Under the pieces are notes generated by a model. That model searched no databases, was not told where the DNA came from, and worked only from the letters and a program-made list of their open reading frames with translations. A program made the translations under genes and the position numbers. A stretch of 64,000 nucleotides of DNA from Bugula neritina (taxonomy: Eukaryota > Bryozoa > Gymnolaemata > Cheilostomatida > Bugulidae), in the NCBI GenBank assembly GCA_964035545.1, contig OZ037770.1, positions 9,186,973-9,250,972 on the forward strand. Direction: 5' to 3'. This document shows, piece by piece, positions 1 to 11,508 of the stretch; position 1 is the stretch's first letter, and each line of letters begins with the position of its first letter.

Positions 1-599
1 ACTGAAAGAAATAGTCATTTATATTAGATAATCACTTGCTGTTAAACAGTATGAATAACTTTAGAACCACAAGAATAATTTTTGCGGTATTGTAGGATGA
101 AACGTGCAATTTCCATTTTTGGAACTAGCATAAACAATATTTAGCCTAGAAAATACATACTAGTGGACAGCAATTACAGTTATACTGCATGTAATATCAT
201 ACCATTAGTATTAACCATAGTAGTTAGTCAATAGTCTTAAATAATTTAGACTTTAGAATCTATAAACAATTGACAAACAAATGTCTATAAAACTGGAGTA
301 ATCGATTGTCAATATGATCATCACTGTGATTGTGACACATTAAATCAAAATATCATGGTAATGTTTCAGTATTATGACATCACCACCTGTCTCTGCTGTA
401 ATATATCAAATATCTGTTGCGAACATTCGAAATACAGCCAAAAGTTTTAACAAATTATGTTCAACTTCAAGTTCTTTTTACAGTTTTATATTTTACTTTC
501 AGAGGAAGATAATTATAATCATAATCAATATCATAACGCCTAACGGATAATAGGACTAAGACTATTGATTTTCATACTATTCTGTGAATGACACCTTAA

Positions 600-960
600 C
601 AGTATTGATAGAAATATAGCAAATAAAACTGACCTAAGTTGTGTTCAGGTAACAAATACCAGAGTTAACCACTTCACAGGAAGAACTTCCAAATGAGGGT
701 AAGAACTCCAAGTCCGAGCACAGCTTGCAATCGAAGTGGAGCTTTCCCGGAACGGAGAAACGCCTCTTTCGGAAATGACGTCAAACCAATAAACGCGTTT
801 AGTCGTCGGGGTTACTCTCTCTTGTTTTGATCCAAGGGGTATTAAAGTTTGAAGTGCGGTTGATTGTGCCCACCGTACATCACAATAGCATGCCTCCATG
901 GTTATAGGGTCACGAGATCAAGCAGCCGACACTTTCAATATTACACTGTACAGCGCATAC
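600..960 (-). promoter_or_regulatory. Promoter-like block, copy 1 (gene lies off the left edge)
   Basis: This block is similar to those at about 9.28-9.66 kb and 26.69-27.0 kb. It shares CTCCAAGTCC and GCTTGCAATC-type stretches, AAACGCCTCTTTCGGAAATG, and the CRE-like palindrome TGACGTCA at 776-783, followed by CCAAT at 786. In the other two cases a TRIM-like gene begins 0.7-1.5 kb downstream on the minus strand. That places the start of another member to the left of position 1. Similarity continues to about 1,170. Confidence 0.5.
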
Positions 961-3233
961 GCTGCTATGTAAATAAACCTATTTAGTAATGCAGGTATAA
1001 ATAGCTGTGTAATATATTGCAAACTACCACATGTAAAAGAAAGTCTATGCATACAGTATTACGAAGTCAGTCTTTCAGAAAGTCGCAGTCAGAGGCTGTT
1101 CAATATCTATACTGACAGCTTAAAAACAAGATTTTATATTTCAGTTTTAGTTGCCACCTGACAGTTTTAGATAACTATGGAGTTATTGCTTGTTCAGTCA
1201 ACAGTTTTGTGCTGATTTATGAAGCATCTACAAAGTTATAAAATTTAACAAATAGATTCATTCAGCATAATGCAGCTGTTGGTATGGCAGGAAACTTATA
1301 ATGCAGGTAACTTATATAAGTTATAACTTTGGCAAGTATGTTATGGAATATATAATCTGATAATCAGATAATAGACTGTTAATGTCATACTCTATGAATA
1401 ATAGAGAGACTGTAACTTATTTTACTAGAGCAAGACTTGGTGATATAGCATTGTTAGTGAAATATTTTGCCATCAGTAACTGCAATCACTTAGCAGCTGT
1501 AGTCACCTTAATTTATTCACTGTTGATAGAAAAGATTGGAATAATTCATATTCTCGACTTTCGTCCTAACACTGCCAATCAAATGGTGAGATGATAACAT
1601 TGCCATCAGTAACTCTAATAACTTTTGTGTTAATTCACTGTTTATAGATTAGATTGGAATAATCATTCACATTGACTATTATTCTAACACAGCCAACCAA
1701 ATGATAAGCTGATCACATAATATCAAACAGGTAATAGACACCATGTTTCTACCTGCCAGATCTACACTCAGCTATGAGTAGTTCCTAAGGAATGTCAATC
1801 TTCCAGAAAGAGGTGCAGTAATAAAGAAATGATGAGAAGTCTGCGTTCTAGATCAGAACATTTGCAAAAAAGTTATGTTTTATAAGAGAGAATTTGAACC
1901 TAAATGCAAACCAAAACAGAAACAAGTTGCAAAAGTCATGCTGTCATGCTAGAGGCGCAAAATTCATAGACAAGTCAGGAGCTTAGGTTATCGTGATTTC
2001 TCAGTTACTGCACCATAATTATCAACAACTTATCTACATGGTGCTCTTTGTATTATTCAGCTCTGGTTATACAAAGTATTCAGTTACCAAATACCATTAG
2101 CTTAAAAACAGAAGCAATTTTTATTTTGTATTACAGTAAAGAGAAATAAAGATTACACTATTTACCTAGCAACATAACATAAAAATGCAGTGAAATAAAA
2201 GTATCAGTACTTAATGTTTATGAACATGGTGATAAAAAATTGTATATATTGTAATATAGCTTGTAATATGAAATTAGCATAGATCATTAGGTTTGAAGTT
2301 TTAAAACGAATACATTGTGTGAACTATTAGCTAACCATACAAATACACCAAATTGAAATTAACATAAAGTAAAATAAATGTAACAGTTTAGTAGATGGCA
2401 TTTGATAGTAAAGTAGCCCTCAGTGTTAATATGGCAATATTTCATCCTATAATAGAGATAGACAAATGGCTATCATTGGGATTATCATAAACTCTATATG
2501 ACCACCAATATAAAGTAGTATGAATATACAGGAACATAAGCTAAGAAATAGAGCTCAAGTTACTTCAGTTTGTACTGTCAATCATTACATGTTACAAGAT
2601 ACCAGTAAAGAGAAATTATACTGTAAAATAGGCTTCATATGTTATTCACTGAGACGTCATACATCCTCCCGCACTGTATCACAGCTTGGTGTCTAGAGGC
2701 TCAGTCTACAGTCTTCTGAAACATCTAGAAATAACAGACACAGTGATAACATTGGTATAGCATCATAACTAAGACTAACAGATATACAAGTTGAGATGTC
2801 CACCTCAGTCATTACATAACAAATATGTACACATGAGAACACAGAGTGAAGACTAACTGTATATCTACATATCAACTCATAACTAGTAGACATAGAGAGT
2901 AGCTCAAAGTGCTGGTCATACAGTTAGTTGTATACAGCTGAATCTCTTCTCTTATAAAACTAAAAAGAATATATGTCCAGGTTATGACATCATCTCCAAC
3001 ATACTTCAGTATGATTTTATCATTACATGAAAATCACAGAGATCTGCTGCAGAGTATAGAAACTACTAGTAGCAGACGTCATAGAAATACTGAGAGAAGA
3101 CAACTCTAAGGCGGGATATTATAATCACCTATGGAACTGCTGCACTGTAAGGATGTATTCAAACAGAGTCTAGTCTAATAAACAGTATAATAAATGTACC
3201 ACAAGATGGACTAATACCCTGTCACACACCTGT
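961..3233. other. Intergenic DNA and likely 3' UTR of copy A
   Basis: No gene was recognised. About 1.37-2.45 kb is similar to stretches near 10.4-11.0 kb and 18.4-19.8 kb (shared text around TTAATTTATTCA and ACACAGCCAATCA). The last about 580 bases before the copy A stop resemble the sequence following the B and C stops. This marks a tandem segmental duplication with a period of roughly 7-10 kb rather than three dispersed genes. Confidence 0.45.
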
Positions 3234-6200
3234 TTAGTTTAGCTGGTAAAACAGAACTTTCTTCTCACTCCATCTAGGTACAATTAGAGTGTCTTTATAC
3301 ACATGGAGATCCCACACATGACTCATAGCTCTATCAGTTGGATCTTCTACTTTGGACAGTTGTGTACCTGTAACAGGAAACGATGTATTAGTGTGTCATC
3401 ACTAGTACATAGCATAGTATATTTTATAGTGTGAGACTGTGAGAAACACTAATATATTGGGAACAGTAGTTAACTAACCAATGTAAAACTAACCTGTCTC
3501 CACATCCAGTATCCAGATGGTGGTTTTACTGCTGCGGTTAGTCACAAGAATATATTTACTTCTATAGCAGGTCACACCTTGTGGTTTAGATATATCCTTG
3601 AATGTCCAGATGACTTTCTCTGTTGTCAAGTCTAATTTAAATACTTGAGAGGAATCATAGTCAGAAACTACTACACAATGTCTGTCTGCTGCACATATTG
3701 CTGTATACCTATTACTGAGTAGAGGGCAGGGGACATGTTTAACTACCTCCCCAGTAAGAGAGTAGATTGTAAGTCTTGTACTGTGTCTATCAGGGACTAC
3801 AATCCGATCATCAACAATAGCAAGTTTGTTTACATACCCACTATTATCATGGTGAGACCAGCTGGTCACCTGTTTCCCAGTGAGATCATACACATGTATC
3901 TTCCAATTAGTGTTGCTGATACGCTGTAGAGCATACAGCTTATTCTTAAGTACTGTGACTCCAGTTACAGAGTTAGTAAGAGAAGTAAATGACTTGGAAA
4001 CACTGAAACTCTCATCTATTCTGTCTATCCCTGCACCACTATGCAGCCCTACATAAGTGTTACCCTCATATTTACAGGCAGAATAACACAGACTAGAAAC
4101 ATCAACAGACTGCAGGAGTTTGAGAGAATTAGGAAGAGTAGGAGTTGTCACTCCTTGATCTAAACTAATAAACATGTCTGCTGCAGGAACCAAGTCTATT
4201 TCTACATCTCTCTTCTCTTCTACAACATACATGTGAATATGTGTGTATAATTATATATAAGTGAGTATGTATATATAATATTTATGTCATATAAAAGTGA
4301 GTATATGTATAAATTCTATTATTAAAAACTCTGAGTAAACCTACACACAGGGCTATTTCAACAGATATTCAAAATTTCCAACCAGTAGTTTCACACATGA
4401 AGGCATTTTTCAGATAATATACGGAATATTGATGTTCTCATATAATAATATATAATTCAGATACATGATTTTTATACATTTTTATAATGTTATTAGCAAT
4501 CTAATAGTGTGCGTCTTCATTAGAACAATATTACATTATATTACTATAGTAGATAAATTACCTAACTTAATACTTCCAATAAAATCTGCAACAGTAGTGC
4601 AAGTAATCTATAGTTTAGTATACTAACCTTTGACCTGTAGAGACATGACACCACACAGCTCTATTTTAGTATACTAACCTTTGACCTTCAGAGACATGAC
4701 ATCACACAGCTCTAGTTTAGGTATCTCAACAGATATCAGTCTCTGTATTCTCTCTTTAATCTCTGCAAATCCCTCAACCAGATCCACCTACAGCATGTGA
4801 CCACATATGAACAGTTGCTAAAGATCTACTTTATATCTGTCTTCTGCTTATAATATATATTACTGGGAGTAGACTTTGCTTATTTGTATAATGAACAATT
4901 TGTATAACATGCACTATTCACTATTATAAAAAATATGAGGCAGGCTATTTTAATACACCATACACACCTGCACCATATAATAAGCATTATATAGCCATAT
5001 GTGAAGACAACTTCACTCAAAAAGAAATTTCAGCCTTGAGTTTAATTGCAAAATTTACACAAGGAAATGTCAAAATTACCAGTTGCATTATACATGAAGA
5101 ACAAATTTAAGGTGACAAACAGATACTAATATAAACTATAAATAGCCCTTTATTTAAGTTTGCTTCAAGTCTGGTTTAAAACTCTACAACTTCACATGAG
5201 ATGACGAATTAGTATATTATCATGACATCGTAACTATACAGCTATGACATCATAACTATACAGCTATGGTGTCATAGCTTGTAGATTGTTTACTGTGTAC
5301 TGTTGCTATACAGCTATAACAGAAGTCATCAACCAAAGCTGGTCTATAGAAAATGAATAAAAAAAAACAGCTTTTATCTATTATATTGTAGTTTTTACTT
5401 TCTCTTTTGAGAAGGGCTAAAGCGTTTGGCTTAGTAAACACAAAGTCATGGGTTCAAACCCCAGTAAATACCATTGGTGATGTCAGGAAGAGTATCCAAT
5501 CAAAATTGCTCATATGTCACATATGAATACGTCTTTAGCTTTAAAAAACCCCTTCGTTCTGAGTTTCTTACAGGGATAGTGAGAATAAAATCATGTTTAA
5601 GAGAGCTATAATAAAAAATAAACAATGATCAGAGATAAACTACTAAAATAGCTATTCTTCGAAACCCATGAAAATACAATAGGAATATATTTGGTAGACA
5701 GACGATGAACACTGCTCACCTGATGGTTTTGTCTAAGTTGAGCTTCTATCTTCATTCTACTGTTACTCAGTTGAGACAAAACAGTTTCAACTTCTCTCTC
5801 CATGTATCTGTTCAGTTCCTCTTTAGTCTTCTTTCTACTAGCTAAGAATTCCTTCTCCAGTTTCTCATACTTTAGTCTCACTTCAGTCAACTACATCATA
5901 CATTGTATCAGCACGTTGTAGAAAGTGAGCAACACATAAGAGAAAGTGTTTCAGAGTTGATTGTAGAAGAAAACAACATTGTAAAAAAATAGTATTTTAA
6001 TTTACACAGAATAGTAGCTAGTCACCTAACTGTTACTCTAAAGCATTAGTATTGCAATGTTTTACTAACACCTGACTACAGAATGTAGATTACAGAGTAA
6101 CACAAAGTATTTTCTATAAACACACAACCTGTTCATCACACTGTGTATGAAGAATATTCAGCAATTCCTCAGTCTCATTATCAAAGTCTGACACAGTTTT

Positions 6201-8531
6201 AGAAAGGTGTTTGAAGAAAGTAGACATCTTGTCTTCAGTGGTGAGAAGATCATCTATATTGATAAGCTCTTTGATTAAGTCATCTAGATTAACCATGTCA
6301 TGTTTAGAGTCTAAAATAGAAATGAAAATATATGCAAATTAGTACACATTTCACTAACCTGATAGCACTACAGTAATATAACCTCACAGTAGTTAGACAG
6401 TCAAGTAAGCCTAGGGCCACACTGTGGGTATTTTCGCATGCGAAAATTGAAACCACAAGTAGCAAAGGTGTCCACTGTAGCGTCAGTGATGCGTGATAAA
6501 TAAAGCTTTCATTTTTAAATCGCACTCGCTTTCAATAAAACGCAATTTACTGGAATGTAGCACTAAAATAAAGAAATTGGGCTCGCTGAATAACTACCAG
6601 CCAATTAGGTGACGACGACAGAGACGATTTGCACTTGCATTGAGAATGCTGAGCGACAAGTGCGAATGTTTTCTAAAACGCGTACAGTGGACACCTTTGC
6701 TACTTGTGATTTCAATTTTCGCATGCGAAAATACGCACAGTGTGGCCCTAAGCTAACCAGTACTACATAACCAGAAGGTAGTGAGAAGCTGAAATATCAC
6801 TACATGCTATGACTACTAGATATACAACATGTACTGTCACTTTAAAAATCTCTTTAAAATTAGAAAACACACTTAAAATCTATTGACTAGTTAATTTAAG
6901 GCAAAACCCTTTTGTAAATTAGTATTAATAAAATCAGACTAAATACCATGTTACGACAGAAAATTTCACGATAAAATCAAACGAGTAGTTATATCATGTA
7001 ACTGCAAAGGGGGTCGCGTAAGGGTTATGCAGTCAACATTTAAAACTATACTGATTACAGTAAAAACGCAATGAGTTACAGCAATGAAAAGTTTCAGACA
7101 AGCTGTACAGGTTATGGGAAGATAGTACTTAAAGTAATAATAAGACATGTAGCTTCATAGCTCTTCTACTCAAACTCTAGTGTTTATCTATTTTTATCTA
7201 ATCCTAGATTTACTAAAGAAGCCATAAAAAGTTATGAAACTCACATGAGATATAGTCGCCATCCCCCCCCACCCCTGTGTGAACACCTGATGAAAAAGGT
7301 CGTAGAATTCACATTACTTTATAGTCCCCATTATTGTGAGGCAACAAATGAAAAATGTAGGTTAATCAAGTGTGAGAGCCCTTATAAACTAGATGCTTTA
7401 AGTAGGCGAAGCTTTGTTTATGATTCCTGACATCATGACCCCTGACCTAATCTGGAATTCAAACTGATACCAGTGCTCTAACCACTATAGCTGTGCCCAC
7501 ACTGGAGAGGGTATATTATTTATTAGATATACTAAGGTTTATCAAATAGTTTTCAGTGGAACTTTCTTACCTCCAACACACAAGTTGCCTGAAGAGACAC
7601 AATTCAAACAGAACAGCTGTACACAGACTTTACATCCGTGTATGTAGGGATATGCTGTGTGTTTGGGACAAACTTTTCTTTCCAGTCTCTTGGCTTGTAT
7701 TCTGTAGTCAGTGATGGTCATCTTCTGGTGGTCATCACTGGTGTCATCATGTGACTGAATATAACAGAACATACATATAATGAGAAATATAACTCAACTA
7801 TCCATATAATGGAAAAGAAACGAAACTTACAAACACATGATCCAAACATGTACACCTATATATAGGTAAGCAACAATTTCCATCAGCACATAGTCTAGAA
7901 ATAAATGCATAATCTGCACAAAAATAAATAAAGCAGATAATTTAAGTGAAACATGATTTCTAAATGTTTTCTTACAAATCAACACTCAAATACAACAACA
8001 TGTAATCAGAGGCTTAGTTAGAGTATGCAGTGTTAAACATCAACTGAAGAAGTATTTAATGAAAGTATCACCTCATCATGTTTTCTGCAGAAGAGTTTAC
8101 GGCACACAGTACAGTATATGACTGCTGGTACTTTTTTCAACCCCTTTTTAGTGCAGACGTCACATGATACGGAGTTGTCTACTACATCAGCAGATGGAAG
8201 ATTCTCCACTCTCACATCAAACACTTCTCTGTGACAAGATACATAATTATTAAATAATAATTGAAACAATATATAATAGAATACAAAAAACTAGTACCTA
8301 CAACATAAAACATATGATGTAAATCATTAACTTTTTACAAACAGTATGTCTCAGCTCTGCTTATACAAAACTAACTTACCTACACCAGGGACACCTGATC
8401 ATGTCATTCACATCAACATTACGAGTAAGACACAGTAAACAGTGTACATGACCACATGGTAGATACTTGGGATTCTCTAAACCTTCTTTTAGTAAACAGA
8501 ATCCACACTCAACTTCTTCTGCTGCAGCCAT
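3234..8531 (-). CDS. TRIM-like RING/B-box/coiled-coil/beta-propeller protein, copy A
   Basis: Probable E3 ubiquitin ligase of the TRIM class, 604 aa. Exons: 8531-8380, 8228-8072, 7754-7571, 6310-6129, 5890-5720, 4787-4679, 4219-3494, 3367-3234. All junctions are GT-AG and phases match throughout. RING: C9, C12, C26, H28, C31, C34, C47, C50. A B-box-1-like zinc region follows in exon 2 (C73, C76, C90, C93, C98, H101), and a B-box-2-like region in exon 3 (C132, H135, C144, C147, C152, C155) lacks the usual closing His pair. Exons 4-6 are charged and coiled-coil-like (about 165-318). Exon 7 onward holds repeated beta-strand blocks resembling an NHL/six-bladed propeller. The start is the first ATG before the RING; an AG just upstream would allow a non-coding first exon in the promoter block near 9.3-9.7 kb. 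The structure is clear, but the substrate and closest TRIM subfamily are not. Confidence 0.85.
4621..4722 (-). repeat. Duplicated 5' splice site of TRIM A exon 6 (51-bp unit, 2 copies)
   Basis: The end of exon 6 and its donor (exon ends 4679, GTTAGT) are followed 51 bp further into the intron by a near-copy of the same exon end and donor. Using the second donor would add codons that reach a TAG quickly. A more decayed version of the same duplication is visible in copy C near 21,670-21,735. Copy B does not show it. Confidence 0.7.
5409..5600 (+). mobile_element. tRNA-derived SINE, 5'-truncated
   Basis: It contains a tRNA-like internal promoter remnant (AAAGCGTTTGGCTTAGTAAA and box B GGGTTCAAACCCC), followed by the family body ATTGGTGATGTCAGGAAGAG and a 3' part with ACAGGGATAGTGA. 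It is the same family as the copies at 25.4, 39.9, 41.7, 57.65 and 59.4 kb, and lies in an intron of TRIM A. Confidence 0.7.
6408..6755. mobile_element. MITE-like element with about 70-bp terminal inverted repeats
   Basis: The left end (from about 6410, AGGGCCACACTGTG) and right end (to about 6752, CACAGTGTGGCCCT) are inverted copies over about 70 bp, each including the palindrome TTTTCGCATGCGAAAA. There is no coding capacity. It lies in the TRIM A intron between exons 3 and 4. This is a non-autonomous DNA transposon by structure; the superfamily was not determined. Confidence 0.7.
7370..7510 (-). mobile_element. Possible degenerate tRNA-like SINE
   Basis: The minus strand carries a tRNA-like A box (TAGTGGTTAGAGC) and a decayed B box (GTTTGAATTCC) in the right order and spacing. 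A similar but different plus-strand remnant lies at about 14,225-14,330. Boundaries are uncertain. Confidence 0.35.
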
Positions 8532-9279
8532 TTCACTCAACTCTATATTATAAAACAGGAGAATATATTATAAAGTGTATTCAGATCCCATGCAGTTCAC
8601 TGTATTGAGAAAATTTAGTAGTTTATGTTTGTGTCTCTTCTGACTCAAAACAATAGACTCGTTGAAATATGATTTGCACCTCAAAAAAAGTTCTTGTATA
8701 GCACTGTATTGTAAGATGTGCAAATCCCATTATTTAAAACAAACATTTATTGATGCAACTAGGTACTTCATACTAGTAGATAATTATCAAATACTGCTAA
8801 GACTAGTGACATTAGTTGGTGCTCACACTTAAAAGACTCGTATTTAAGCTCATAAACATATGGCAAATGGTTGTTCATAGCCATGCAACAAAAGAATTAC
8901 CATTGCGATTGTAGTTGTGATCCATCAAGTTCAACAAGAACAACAACAAACAATTCAATACAAACAATAAGCATCATGTACATAGAATTAAATATATTCC
9001 TAATTATTAAATATTACCATTGGCATTACGTCATCACATCTGAATCTACTGTATTACTTAAGATTGTGGAAAGCAATCAAAATACAGGCAATAACTTCAA
9101 CTAATTTTATCCAGCTTCAAGATTATGTAAAATTTTAGTTCTGAAATAAAGATCGTTAACGACCATACTTTTAGTTCTTGTATGATTATATTATAAATAT
9201 GTAAATATAATTATTTTCAATTTGTGAAACTGAATCAGAATCAGAATGACACCCTCACAGTTATCAGTTATGGCATTGG

Positions 9280-9670
9280 TAGAGATATAGAAAGTTAAAC
9301 TAACTTAAGTTTTGTTCGAGTTTCCAGTTTACCACAAGGAAACCACGTTACACGAATAATCTTCAACTTGGATCCTGTTCTTCAGAGAGGAACTGTGAGC
9401 CCAAGGACAGCTACAGTTTCATTTTGCACCTTGCAGTCAAACTCAAAGTAGGACTTTGCCCAGATTAGGGAAACGCCTCTTTCGGAAATGACGTCACGTT
9501 CGAACGCTGACATCGTCAGGGTTACCCCCTCTTGTTTTTATAAAAATTTTACTAAAGTTAGAAGTGATACTTGCTCGGGTGACGATTCTAGCTGCACATC
9601 ACAATGACATGTCGCTATGGTTATAGTGTGACGTTTCCAAAAACTGGGCAACATTGCGAAGTCTGTCTTT
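9280..9670 (-). promoter_or_regulatory. Promoter-like block upstream of TRIM copy A
   Basis: This is GC-richer than its surroundings and conserved with the blocks at 0.6-0.95 kb and 26.69-27.0 kb. It contains AAACGCCTCTTTCGGAAATG followed by TGACGTCA (9489-9496), the consensus of ATF/CREB-type bZIP sites, and a shared CCCCTCTTGTTT stretch. It lies 0.75 kb upstream of the copy A ATG and probably holds the promoter and/or a non-coding first exon. This is inference from conservation and position. Confidence 0.5.
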
Positions 9671-11508
9671 CATAATAATTATGTCACAGTCAGCTAGAGG
9701 CTGTCACATACCTGTATCCACGATTCAAAAACAAGTTCTTTAAAGTCAAATTACATTTCAATTATAGTAATCAGCTGATAGTTTAAAATAGATATATTGT
9801 TATAATTTTACAGGTAACAGATGTAGGTAACTTATACAGGTAGCTTGAGCTTATGCAAGTAACTTATGATGCATATTGGTAGCAAGCTACTAGTTCTGTT
9901 TACTAAAATAAATTAAAGTGCAGTCCCAGCTGTGTATTATTTCTTAGTGAATATCACAGTTTTATTTCTTGCTATAATAAAACCACTTATTTCTGAAATC
10001 AGCCTTTGGTTTTGGATCATCTCATTTATATCCTTTAACCTGGCTGAACATGTTCAAAAGTGTTGCATCACACAGCTCTTAGTCATCTGATGTTAAAGCA
10101 ATTATTTGTATAACAATTTTTCTAACAGCAAAAAGTAAAAACAGTGCTAAGCTTGCTTCTCCAATAACCCAACATAAGCAAGAATACACACGTTTCACCA
10201 ATATTATAAACTGGGCAAACCAACATTGTAATAATAGCTTTCTTTTCATTTATTATAAACAGTGCACTGAGCATGAATGAAACTGTATTGCAAATTTGCT
10301 GACAGCGAGAAGTCAAGGTAAGCCAACTTCTCTAATAACTCAAGTAAGAATCTACAACTGTGCATCTATAACAAGCTGCTACATTGCTAATGTTATACTC
10401 TATACATAATAGAAATTCTGTAACCTACTTTACTGCAATAAGACATGGTGATGTGTTCATATAGTGAAATATTTAGCCAGTATAGTAACTGCAATCACAT
10501 TAATTTATTCAGTGTTTAGACTTTAGAGGATATATTGGAATAATAATTACATTTAATAATATTCTGTGAGAGCCAATCAAATGATGAGATGATCACACAA
10601 TATCAAACAGGTTATAGACTGCATTATATAAACTATTAGTCTGCCATACAAATATAGGAGATTTAAATTAGCATAAACTATAGAGTAAAATGAATGTAGC
10701 AGCTACTTTACTGAGTAAGACATGGTGATAGTGAAATATAGTGAAATATTTTAACATTAGCAGCTGTAGTCACTTTAATTTATTCAGTGTTTATGGGATA
10801 TATTGGAATAATTAATTACATTAAATATTATTCAGACACAGCCAATCAAATGATAAGATAATCACACAATATCAAACAGGTTATAGACTACATTATATAA
10901 AATATTAGTCTGTCATACAAATGCAGTGAATGGAGACTAGCATAAACTACAGAGTAAAATGAATATAACAGATTAGTGAATGGCACCTGATAGTAAACAA
11001 TAAACAGTGTAATTTAATAATATTTTAGTCTGCAGTAGTATAATTACCATTATAAACACAGTGATAGATCTATGACTTTCAATACAAATAAGGTTAGATA
11101 TATAAAAATTGCAGTCTAGCTAATACATTGAAGTTATTCAGGCTGTGTAAAAGAGGATTGGTAAAATATTACTTGAAGTTAGTTATGTTTAGGTGTATAT
11201 GTTAGTTACTGAGACATCATATGTTCTCCCGCTGTATAAGTTTGTTACTGAGGCGTCATATGTTCTCCCACACTGTATCATAGCTGCGTGTTGAAGAACT
11301 CAGTCTACAGAGTCAACTTTGAGAATCATCTAGAAATAACAGACACAGTGTATATGTAGAAGTTGTACATCTCAGACATATCATTAGAAATATGTACATT
11401 AGTAGAAAACACAGAGTTGAGCACCAGATGTATTCTAACAGAGTCTAGTGTGATAAACAATATAATAAATGTACCACAAGATGGAATAATATCCTGTCAC
11501 AAACCTGT
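9671..11508. other. Intergenic region between TRIM copies A and B
   Basis: No gene was seen. It contains duplicated intergenic sequence: two internal near-copies at about 10.43-10.68 kb and 10.72-10.97 kb, each with a GATAAG/GATGAG...ATCACACAATATCAAACAGG stretch. The last about 300 bases match the 3' flanks of A and C and are probably the 3' UTR of copy B. Confidence 0.4.
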
